From Deltaproteobacteria bacterium (GTDB lineage Bacteria; Desulfobacterota; Syntrophia; Syntrophales; UBA2185), in the NCBI GenBank assembly GCA_026388495.1, contig JAPLJQ010000240.1, positions 1-12,911 on the forward strand: a stretch of 12,911 nucleotides of DNA. The letters are read 5' to 3'. A program made the position numbers and the translations under genes. Below are positions 1-6,646 of the stretch, piece by piece. Every line of letters begins with the position of its first letter. The first letter of the stretch is position 1. A model generated the notes under the pieces. The model saw only the letters and a program-made list of their open reading frames with translations, did not search any database and was not told the origin of the DNA.

Positions 1-2208
1 GAGGCAATTCCACGGGTCAAGGTTTCTGTTTTTAATTTTGGTACGGTGAATATGGAAGCCTCAGGTTATGGAACCACGGTGACCAACATGCTGATGAATT
101 CCCTCGGTGCTGAACATTCCCTATACCTGCTTGATCGCAAGGAACTTGAATCGTTTTTAAACCTGAACGACCTCCAACAGAATGATAACCTGGACAATGT
201 TGTCAATGTAGGAACAAGATTGGGTCTTAATGTGATCGTCGTCGGCAGCGTCGAGAAGAAAGGTTCCATCATTGCCATCAACTGCAAGGTAATCCACATC
301 GAGCAGAAAAGACCCATCTTGAATACGCAGCTGAGATCTCTCGGTGATGCGGGATTGGTGAATGAAATCCGAAAACTCACCGCTCTGATCACGACGACCA
401 TATCAAGTATGGCCTTGAAACAAAAAGACGGAGAAGATAAAACGGCCATCAAAGGACCAGGGGGTATGCAGAAGCGAGCGGGAAACAAGCGCGTGTTTCT
501 GAACTGGGATGAGCCGCCCGGGATGGCGGCGTCGGGGTACGAAATATTCCGGAGCAATGCGGAATCCGGGCCATTCGCGAGAATTGCCCAGGTCACGCAA
601 CCTGAATACCTTGATCAGGACCTGGATAGAAATACGACCTATTACTACAAGATCAGGGCGTTCAATAACAGGGGACTTCGGAGTGATTTTTCATCGGTCA
701 TATCTGCCGAATCGGCATTGACCCCCAACCCTCCCATGATTCTGAAGGCGGAGGGGCATATCAGGAGTATTCAGCTCACCTGGTCTCCAAGTCCTATGGC
801 GAGTGAGGATCCCCTGAAGTTAACGGGCTATAAACTCTATCGGGCCAAGGTACAGCAAGGCCCCTACAGGGAAGTAGCCAACGTTCTCGGAACGGACCTC
901 GGTATCGGTGCGGACGCCTCAACAACCCTCGATAAATTGTTTAAGGTGAGTTATCTGGGGAAGGGTCTCGCGGACGGGGAAGATTATTATTATAAATTGA
1001 CCGCCTATAATGAAAAAAATCTGGAAAGCGATTTTTCTTCGTTCATTAAAGGAACGACGCTATCTGTTGTGAACGGCCTGACTGTGCAGGGAGACATGAT
1101 CAGGGAAATAAAATTAACATGGAATTTCATTGATGCGCCATTTATTAAAGGGTATTACATATACCGAAGCACATCGGAAACCGAGGGTTTCACAAAAATA
1201 AAAAAGATCGATGCCCCTTCATCGGAAAAGAAGATCAATTATACAGACAAAGAGGGATTGGGTGATAAAACCAGGTACTATTATCGAATAACCGCCTTTG
1301 AAGAATCGGATCTGGAGACATCTCCCTCCGTTACCGTATCTGCCGTTACAAAGGGTAAGCCGCCAACGCCGCAGGGTTTGAAGGCCCAGAGCGGACAGGT
1401 TAAAAAGGTTGACCTGACATGGACGGCAAGTCAGCAGGAAGAGATAGAAGGTTATAACCTGTACTGGTCCAAAGAAAAGACGGGGAAATATGTCCTGCTC
1501 AAGAGGATTGACGGCAGGGCTGCGAATAGTTTTACTCACGGCGATGGTTATGAAAAACTTGAGGATAACAAGACCTATTACTACACCATGACGTCATTTA
1601 ATAAGGTGGATGTAGAAAGTGAACTTGCCGGGACGGCAGCCGCGACCACAAAGCCGAGACCTGTGAAAACGTCCGGGCTGAAGGGGGAAGCCCTTAAGGT
1701 AAAGGTTGTTCCTCTCTCCTGGACAGCAAATCCCGAAAAAGGCATTGTTTTCTACCATGTCTATCGAAGCAGCGGTTCAAAGGATGACTTTTCCAGAATT
1801 GCGAAGGTGGAGGGAAAGAACAACTATATCGATAAGGAACTGAAGGATGGATATACCTACCATTATAGAATTCAGGCTGAGGATAAGGATGAATTGATCA
1901 GCGACTTTTCCGATTCCATCAGTGTCCAGACCAAACCAAAGCCACAAAAACCTTCGGGTCTCGCTGCTGATGTCCGTGAAGGGAAGGTTGACCTTGCCTG
2001 GAAGGCGGTAAGTGAATCCGATGTCACCCATTATGTCGTTTATGAAAAGAGATTTTTCGGCCTTGAGAAGATCGACATTGCAAAGAAGACAACCTTCGGT
2101 GAAGCAGGCCCCGCAAAGGGAAAAAATAAGACGTACGCCGTTACATCGGTTGACAGGGATGGCCTGGAAAGTGATCCCAGCGACGAAGTGACGGTAGTCG
2201 GCAGATAG
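1..2208 (+). CDS. CsgG/FlgO-like (TolB-like alpha/beta) protein with six FN3 repeats, 5'-partial
   Basis: The reading frame is open to the first base of the window, so the gene begins upstream and its signal peptide is not visible. The GTG at 46 lies inside the conserved first strand (VKVSVFNFG, residues 6-14 counted from base 1) and should not be taken as the start. Residues about 5-150 follow the CsgG/FlgO/PelC pattern: a beta strand, GTTVTNMLMNSL helix, YLLDRKELESFL, GTRLGLNVIVVGSV, then an extended strand and a helix. Six FN3 units follow at about 160-239, 241-353, 354-450, 451-552, 553-645 and 646-735. Each has a W-containing B strand, a G-Y-x-(I/L/V)-Y-(R/W) strand and a (T/D)-Y-Y-Y-x-(I/L/M) strand. 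Short linkers rich in Lys and Pro separate units 3 to 6. Known relatives form outer-membrane or periplasmic rings. A role as a scaffold with radiating FN3 arms is inferred. The next gene starts 64 bases downstream on the same strand. Confidence 0.8.
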   Translation, partial: EAIPRVKVSVFNFGTVNMEASGYGTTVTNMLMNSLGAEHSLYLLDRKELESFLNLNDLQQNDNLDNVVNVGTRLGLNVIVVGSVEKKGSIIAINCKVIHIEQKRPILNTQLRSLGDAGLVNEIRKLTALITTTISSMALKQKDGEDKTAIKGPGGMQKRAGNKRVFLNWDEPPGMAASGYEIFRSNAESGPFARIAQVTQPEYLDQDLDRNTTYYYKIRAFNNRGLRSDFSSVISAESALTPNPPMILKAEGHIRSIQLTWSPSPMASEDPLKLTGYKLYRAKVQQGPYREVANVLGTDLGIGADASTTLDKLFKVSYLGKGLADGEDYYYKLTAYNEKNLESDFSSFIKGTTLSVVNGLTVQGDMIREIKLTWNFIDAPFIKGYYIYRSTSETEGFTKIKKIDAPSSEKKINYTDKEGLGDKTRYYYRITAFEESDLETSPSVTVSAVTKGKPPTPQGLKAQSGQVKKVDLTWTASQQEEIEGYNLYWSKEKTGKYVLLKRIDGRAANSFTHGDGYEKLEDNKTYYYTMTSFNKVDVESELAGTAAATTKPRPVKTSGLKGEALKVKVVPLSWTANPEKGIVFYHVYRSSGSKDDFSRIAKVEGKNNYIDKELKDGYTYHYRIQAEDKDELISDFSDSISVQTKPKPQKPSGLAADVREGKVDLAWKAVSESDVTHYVVYEKRFFGLEKIDIAKKTTFGEAGPAKGKNKTYAVTSVDRDGLESDPSDEVTVVGR

Positions 2209-2259
2209 AAATGCGAGGTAACGTCAAGAAGAAATTCGGGACGTCCAGCATATAAAAAT

Positions 2260-2269
2260 GGAGGTGATC
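2260..2269 (+). promoter_or_regulatory. Near-perfect Shine-Dalgarno deciding the start at 2273
   Basis: GGAGGTGATC is complementary over ten bases to the usual 3' end of 16S rRNA. An in-frame ATG at 2258 lies upstream of and overlapping this site, so it cannot be served by it. The ATGs at 2270 and 2273 lie 5 and 8 bases after GGAGG, which favours 2273 and leaves 2270 as an alternative. Confidence 0.7.
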
Positions 2270-2272
2270 ATG

Positions 2273-2629
2273 ATGGCCTTTTGGCAACCGGTCGGCCTGC
2301 GGCGCGGCTTAAGAGCACGAGTATGTGGAGGTATTTACAAGAGCATCCTGACAATCTTTATCGCTTTATCGTTTATTTTTTGGGGTCAAGTATCATTTGC
2401 AGCGGATATTTCCGGAAAATATCAGATTGTTGCAGGCAGTGATGACAAGGCCTACCTTGTGGATACAGCAACAGGCGCCGTATGGGTTCTGACTTATCGT
2501 ACAATGCCTACGGGACGGGAACCTATCGCAATTCCCTACAAATTCATAAAGATATCCCCTAAAAACCAGCATGAGTTCCTGGTTGAAAGCACGACAGGCG
2601 CCTCCATTCCTGTGGGTGAGACCAAATAA
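2273..2629 (+). CDS. Small secreted protein of unknown function
   Basis: I do not recognise this 118-residue protein. The start at 2273 is chosen because a strong ribosome binding site sits 8 bases upstream. ATG 2270 would add one residue, and ATG 2258 overlaps the binding site. Residues about 9-23 are basic (RRGLRARV), residues 25-40 are hydrophobic, and VSFA/AD at 40-45 resembles a signal peptidase I site. This leaves a mature domain of about 75 residues. The n-region is unusually long. The mature part has alternating strand-like segments (KYQIVAG, KAYLVDTATGAVWVL, PIAIPYKFIKI, HEFLVESTTG) with no cysteine, consistent with a small beta domain. It lies between two CsgG/GNA1162-like genes with short gaps, so it probably belongs to the same operon and may be an accessory subunit. 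Other CsgG-GNA1162 clusters also have a small protein between the two genes (DUF4810), but I see no resemblance to that family. Confidence 0.7.
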   Translation: MAFWQPVGLRRGLRARVCGGIYKSILTIFIALSFIFWGQVSFAADISGKYQIVAGSDDKAYLVDTATGAVWVLTYRTMPTGREPIAIPYKFIKISPKNQHEFLVESTTGASIPVGETK

Positions 2630-2658
2630 TGCTACATCAAAAGAATCAAGCCTTTTTT

Positions 2659-2664
2659 GGGAGG
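2659..2664 (+). promoter_or_regulatory. Shine-Dalgarno deciding the start at 2671
   Basis: GGGAGG lies 6 bases before ATG 2671. The longer reading from ATG 2629 overlaps the preceding stop codon. It would put 14 polar residues ahead of a typical lipoprotein signal peptide and has no good ribosome binding site of its own. Confidence 0.65.
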
Positions 2665-2670
2665 CCTCAT

Positions 2671-5436
2671 ATGAGAAAGGGATTTAAAAGACTATTTCTT
2701 TTCCTGTTGTTGCCCTTACTGATTTTATCCCAGAGCTGCGTCGTGGCTACCAAGGGAACAGTAATTTCGCCTCAGATCCGGGACATGTTTAAAGGGGAAT
2801 ACAAGGTTGATCCGTATATGGAAAAACACATACCGAAGACGATTGCCGTACTTCCCTTCTTGAATCAGGCGGAGAGTAAAAAAGGTTCTGATGAGGTTCG
2901 CAAGGGTTTTTACAACCATTTCAGTTCCATGCCTTTCAAGGATATGGAACTCTACCGTGTGGATAACCTGCTTAGGAAAGCAGATCTTACGGATCCCACG
3001 ATTATATTCAAAAAATCCCCGAAAGATCTGGGCAATATCCTGGGTGTGGATGCCGTTGTTTATGGCGAGATTTCCAATTTCGACAAACTGTTTGCCGTCG
3101 TCTATTCTCAGGTATCCGTCGGCGCCGAGATCAAAATGTACGATACGAAAACGGGAAATTTTCTTTGGAGCGGCAAGCACACGGTGAGAATCCACGAAGG
3201 GGGCATTTCCGCTTCTCCCATTGGGCTCATAGCCACCATTGTTGCGACAGCCATGAATGTTAGAGACATACAACTTCTAAGGGCCTGTGACGACCTGTTC
3301 CGGGATATGGTCAAGACAATCCCTGCACCCACCATCGCTGAGGCGCTGAGACCGCCCGTGATCACCCTGCTGACGCAGGACACAAAGAATCTCCCGAAGA
3401 AAGCGGGTGATGAAATCAGGGTCGTTATCCAGGGTACACCGAAGATGCAGGCCTACTTCAATATCGGTGATTACAAGAAGAATATCGATATGCAGGAAAT
3501 CGAACCGGGCGGGTATCTGGGCACCTACAAGGTCATTCCCGGCGATAATGTAACGAAGGCAATGATTACGGGTTATCTAAGAGTCGGAGATGATTTGGGA
3601 AATACGACCGAGTGGGTTGACGCCGTCGGAACGGTAACCCTCGATACCATCCCGCCGGACAAAGTGAAGAATATAAAAAGTGTCGGAAGAAATACCATCA
3701 CCCTCCTGGGCTGGGGAAAATCATCCGCTACCGATCTCTCCGGATATAGAATCTATCGCAGCAACACCCCTTTAAGCGGCTTCCAGATAATTTCAAAAAC
3801 GGAGTTTAATGAATACCGGGATGAAAAGCTGGTCAATGCCCAAAAGTACTACTATCAGGTTACAGCGGTTGATCTGGCCGGCAATGAAAGCGAGCCGTCG
3901 GACACCATTGTCGGAATGCCGGTGGCCCCGGGGCCGACACCGGTATCCGGCGCCATCGAGTCCGACACGACATGGTATGCCGGTGCAAGTCCTTATATTG
4001 TTGAAAATACCGTTATCATAAAGGACAAGGCGGCGCTCACCATTGAGCCGGGAACGGAGATCCGTTCGAAAGGGGGGGCGCTTGTCATTGAAGGACGCCT
4101 GAATGCCCAGGGAGACGAGGAGCATATCACCGTATTCGACGCAGCAGAAGGTGGGAAATCCTGGGACGGCCTTCTTTTCAAAAATGTAAAGGATAAGGAA
4201 AATCTGCTCAAGTATTGCCGCATAAAGAGCGCCGTCACAGGAATCACCTGCCAGGCCTCTTCGCCTCGCATAGAATCCTGTGAATTGACGGACAACGGAA
4301 CTGCCGTCAAGATTCTCGGGGCGTTTTCCAAAGGCCAGGTGGTCAAAAATACGATCCGCAAGAACAGGGAAACCGCCATTCTGATTGCAGACGGGGCGCA
4401 ACCCACACTCTCAGATAACAAAATCCAGGATAATTTGAAGGGAGGGGTTCTCATCCAGTCTGCCGCCCCTGTGATTCTTTACAATGGAATTATGCGGAAT
4501 CAGGGGTCAGGCATCGTGGTGCAGAAAAGTCAGGCCGCAATCACTGGAAACAATATCACGGACAACAAGCCGTTTGATATGACGGGTGAAATGTCGGGAG
4601 AAGCGGTCAATGCCCTGAACAACTGGTGGGGCAGCGCCAAGGGCCTGGAAATCCTCTCCGGAATTCAGGGGAAGATCGATATCAAATCGGTGCTGAATGC
4701 GCCCTATCCCGAAGGGAAACCTGTCGAACTTCCGATCCTTTCCCAGATGCTGGGCGGTACGGTCAAAGGAGACGGATTCCTCATTATGTCCAACAGTCCA
4801 TACAGGGTATCAAAGGATGTGGTGATTGACGGCGGTGCAACGCTCTACATTGAACCGGGGGTCGCCATCCTGTATGACCAGAATACATCCATTATCACGG
4901 AAGACGGTGGCATTGTAGCCAAAGGGACGAAAGAACACCCCATCATCTTCACCGCATCAGGCGCGTCACCCTCGCCCGGCTTTTATGCCAATGCCGTGAA
5001 GTTTAAAGGGAAAGGAACGAAAGTAAACAGTTTTTTCACCTACTGTGTCGTTAAATATGCCGACACGGCTTTTGATATACATTACGGCACGCCGGAGATT
5101 TCCTACTGTCATATTGCGAAAAACGCCCAGAGCGGGGTATTCTGTCGCAACGATTCGGCTCCGAAAATTTCCTACTGCACCTTTACGGAAAATCTTGGGG
5201 AGGGGGGGATCAAGGCTGTGGGAATGTCCAGGCCAAAGGTTAATTACAACAATTTCATAAAAAATGACATTACGGATATTCAGGCCTTTTCCACCATACG
5301 GATAGACGCGACAAACAACTGGTGGGGAAAGGCGCCGCCCGATGAGAGAAATATCTTCAAGAACAATGATGACAGCATCAATGTGACGCCATGGCTTACG
5401 ACGCCCGAGGACAAGGTTTTTATGGAGAAGAAGTAA
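2671..5436 (+). CDS. Lipoprotein: GNA1162/DUF799-like domain, beta-sandwich, FN3 and two beta-helix modules
   Basis: This is a 921-residue protein. Residues 1-22 form a lipoprotein-type signal (MRKGFKR, then Leu-rich) before Cys23. The lipobox LSQSC is non-canonical, so lipidation is likely but not certain. Residues about 45-235 resemble the GNA1162/DUF799 and CsgG-related lipoproteins: KTIAVLPFLN near 56-65, LGVDAVVYGEI near 124-134, a GNFLWSGKHTV strand and a Gly/Ala-rich helix near 181-196. A beta-sandwich at about 236-323 leads into an FN3 domain (about 324-420, with GYRIYRSN and KYYYQVTAVD). The rest is a right-handed beta-helix made of two modules, about 432-690 and 700-915. Each opens with an 'SPY-x-V ... 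L-x-IEPG' cap and closes with NNWWG (650-654 and 882-886). Beta-helices of this NosD-like type often bind polysaccharide, but no catalytic residue set is evident. It is probably an outer-membrane-anchored structural or adhesive protein working with the first CDS. Two stop codons in tandem end it. Confidence 0.8.
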   Translation: MRKGFKRLFLFLLLPLLILSQSCVVATKGTVISPQIRDMFKGEYKVDPYMEKHIPKTIAVLPFLNQAESKKGSDEVRKGFYNHFSSMPFKDMELYRVDNLLRKADLTDPTIIFKKSPKDLGNILGVDAVVYGEISNFDKLFAVVYSQVSVGAEIKMYDTKTGNFLWSGKHTVRIHEGGISASPIGLIATIVATAMNVRDIQLLRACDDLFRDMVKTIPAPTIAEALRPPVITLLTQDTKNLPKKAGDEIRVVIQGTPKMQAYFNIGDYKKNIDMQEIEPGGYLGTYKVIPGDNVTKAMITGYLRVGDDLGNTTEWVDAVGTVTLDTIPPDKVKNIKSVGRNTITLLGWGKSSATDLSGYRIYRSNTPLSGFQIISKTEFNEYRDEKLVNAQKYYYQVTAVDLAGNESEPSDTIVGMPVAPGPTPVSGAIESDTTWYAGASPYIVENTVIIKDKAALTIEPGTEIRSKGGALVIEGRLNAQGDEEHITVFDAAEGGKSWDGLLFKNVKDKENLLKYCRIKSAVTGITCQASSPRIESCELTDNGTAVKILGAFSKGQVVKNTIRKNRETAILIADGAQPTLSDNKIQDNLKGGVLIQSAAPVILYNGIMRNQGSGIVVQKSQAAITGNNITDNKPFDMTGEMSGEAVNALNNWWGSAKGLEILSGIQGKIDIKSVLNAPYPEGKPVELPILSQMLGGTVKGDGFLIMSNSPYRVSKDVVIDGGATLYIEPGVAILYDQNTSIITEDGGIVAKGTKEHPIIFTASGASPSPGFYANAVKFKGKGTKVNSFFTYCVVKYADTAFDIHYGTPEISYCHIAKNAQSGVFCRNDSAPKISYCTFTENLGEGGIKAVGMSRPKVNYNNFIKNDITDIQAFSTIRIDATNNWWGKAPPDERNIFKNNDDSINVTPWLTTPEDKVFMEKK

Positions 5437-5454
5437 TAACAGTTGTGCTGATTT

Positions 5455-5480
5455 CCCGGTTGAAACCTTCCGGGTATTTT
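5455..5480 (+). terminator. Weak hairpin after the beta-helix lipoprotein gene
   Basis: CCCGG at 5455-5459 can pair with CCGGG at 5470-5474 around a 10-base loop, followed by TATTTTGTT. The stem is only 5 base pairs and the T-tract is interrupted. It may attenuate rather than stop transcription, so the LPP20-like gene could still receive readthrough. Confidence 0.35.
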
Positions 5481-5571
5481 GTTAATCTAATCTTCCATGG
5501 AATTTCACAAAGAAGCGTTGTAAATGGAAGTATAGAGGATAAACGTCCTGAACCTTTATGAGGAGGAGATT

Positions 5572-6447
5572 ATGAAGTCAAAAATTATCGTTGCAGTCTG
5601 TATGATGGTATCCGTGGTTTTTCTGTGTACCGGGTTGGGTTTTTGTCAGGAAAAGGTGAGCGGTTCGGAGTGGACTCAGATCATCGAGCAGATGGGGGAT
5701 AAAGGAAAGATTAACTGGACGGCGGGGTATATTGAAGCTTTAGGAATCGGCGCCCCTCCGGAGAGATATATCGGCAAACCCCAGGCCCGTCCCATGGCCT
5801 TGAGGGCAGCCAGGGTTGATGCGTATCGAAATTTGTTAGAGGTGACAAAAGGCGTTCGTGTCGATTCGACGACGGTGGTTAAAGATTTTACCGTAGAGAG
5901 TGATGTCATCAGAGCCTCGGTTGAAGGACTCGTTAAGGGCGCCAAGGTTGTCAACCAGGAATACATGTCTGACGGAACGGTGGAAGTGACCGTAAGAATG
6001 CCCATTGCCGGTGGTTTTTCTCAGATTATTATTCCCAAGGCCCTTGAGAAGAAACCGGAAGTAGCTCCTCCTGCCGCTCCTCCGGCAGCGCCGGCGCCGG
6101 CAGGCGTCATTTTCACCGGGATGGTTATTGACGCCCGTGGCATTCAGGCGAGGCCGGCCATGTCTCCCCGGATTCTTGATGAAAATGGCAAGGAAGTCTA
6201 TGGTTCCATGAACGTGGATCGTGAATATGCCGTTCAGCAGGGCATGAGCGGTTACGCAAGGGATCTTACCGCGGCCCAGAGTAACCCCAGGGTAACGAAC
6301 AATCCCGTCAGCGTTAAAGGCGTCAAAACGGAAGGACCGGGTCGATCGGATATCGTCATCAGCACTGCGGATGCGGAAAAGATCAGGTCTGTTTCCGATA
6401 ATTTGAGTTTCCTGAAAAAATGCCGGGTCATGATTGTGCTGGATTGA
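5572..6447 (+). CDS. LPP20-family secreted protein with extra C-terminal domain
   Basis: This is a 291-residue protein with AGGAGG 5 bases before the ATG. Residues 1-25 form a Sec signal peptide. Cys25 follows LGF, a poor lipobox because of Phe at -1, so either signal peptidase I cleavage or atypical lipidation is possible. Residues about 45-145 match the LPP20 pattern: GKINWTAGYIEALGIG, then ALRAARVDAYRNLLEVTKGV from residue 76, a VEGLVKGAKVV strand and DGTVEVTVRMP. LPP20 relatives include the flagellar outer-membrane proteins FlgP and FlgT. A Pro/Ala-rich linker (about 160-177) joins a C-terminal domain (about 178-291) beginning GVIFTGMVIDARG and ending in a conserved-looking ADAEKIR ... 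CRVMIVLD segment. I can name no function for that domain. No flagellar gene lies nearby, so a motility role is not supported. Its position after two CsgG/GNA1162-like genes suggests an envelope complex component. Confidence 0.75.
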   Translation: MKSKIIVAVCMMVSVVFLCTGLGFCQEKVSGSEWTQIIEQMGDKGKINWTAGYIEALGIGAPPERYIGKPQARPMALRAARVDAYRNLLEVTKGVRVDSTTVVKDFTVESDVIRASVEGLVKGAKVVNQEYMSDGTVEVTVRMPIAGGFSQIIIPKALEKKPEVAPPAAPPAAPAPAGVIFTGMVIDARGIQARPAMSPRILDENGKEVYGSMNVDREYAVQQGMSGYARDLTAAQSNPRVTNNPVSVKGVKTEGPGRSDIVISTADAEKIRSVSDNLSFLKKCRVMIVLD

Positions 6448-6480
6448 TCCGGGGGAGTTGGCATTCCTTGATTAACATTT

Positions 6481-6518
6481 GACCGCAGCCACCTTTAAAT
6501 ATGGGGCTGCGGTCTTTT
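6481..6518 (+). terminator. Strong rho-independent terminator after the LPP20-like gene
   Basis: GACCGCAGCC at 6481-6490 pairs perfectly with GGCTGCGGTC at 6505-6514 (10 base pairs, 14-base loop) and TTTT follows at once. It lies 33 bases past the stop codon and separates the envelope cluster from mutL. Confidence 0.85.
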
Positions 6519-6554
6519 CGTATGCATGAGAGACTTCGAAAATCAACGCTCGAT

Positions 6555-6588
6555 GTCATTCAGGATTTATCCCTTCGGTCGAAATGAC
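6555..6588. repeat. Short palindromic intergenic repeat (REP/MITE-like), single copy in window
   Basis: A 34-base unit bounded by inverted GTCATT (6555-6560) and AATGAC (6583-6588). Near its right end it contains the palindrome TTCG-GT-CGAA. The right part, CCTTCGGTCGAAATGAC, is of a kind I know as a dispersed intergenic repeat in several bacterial genomes. Only one copy is visible here, so its repeat status is inferred from that memory and from the palindromic layout. It lies between the terminator at 6481-6518 and mutL. Confidence 0.45.
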
Positions 6589-6633
6589 GGGGCAGGTATT
6601 TGTCAAAGATCTCAATGAATGTTTGTATCTTAA

Positions 6634-6638
6634 GAGGG
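6634..6638 (+). promoter_or_regulatory. Ribosome binding site supporting the TTG start of mutL
   Basis: GAGGG ends 8 bases before the TTG at 6647. No ATG or GTG in frame lies between it and the conserved IAAGEVVERP motif. The upstream in-frame ATG at 6584 sits inside the right arm of the palindromic repeat and has no ribosome binding site. Confidence 0.6.
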
Positions 6639-6646
6639 TATTCATT

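Noticed and set aside
66..596. Minus-strand open frame of 176 codons opposite the first gene
   Set aside because: It is a shadow of the CsgG/FlgO-like and first FN3 coding sequence. Its translation shows no domain, and the + strand frame is clearly the coding one.
2221..2244. Inverted repeat ACGTC/GACGT between the first and second genes
   Set aside because: The stem is 5 base pairs with a 14-base loop and no T-run. It is too weak to call a terminator or operator.
5558..5575. Five-codon frame (ATG AGG AGG AGA TTA TGA) covering the ribosome binding site of the LPP20-like gene
   Set aside because: The Arg codons are just the Shine-Dalgarno read as codons, and the mini-frame has no binding site of its own. 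It is probably coincidence.
1..6447. Possible curli, Pel or flagellar operon
   Set aside because: Only remote similarity of single domains (CsgG, PelC, FlgO, FlgP type) is present. No curlin, glycosyltransferase or flagellar structural gene is in the window.
6600..6628. TTGTCA and TTGTAT with 17-base spacing as a mutL promoter
   Set aside because: The -10 box matches only 3 of 6 consensus bases, and the implied start of transcription falls on the ribosome binding site.
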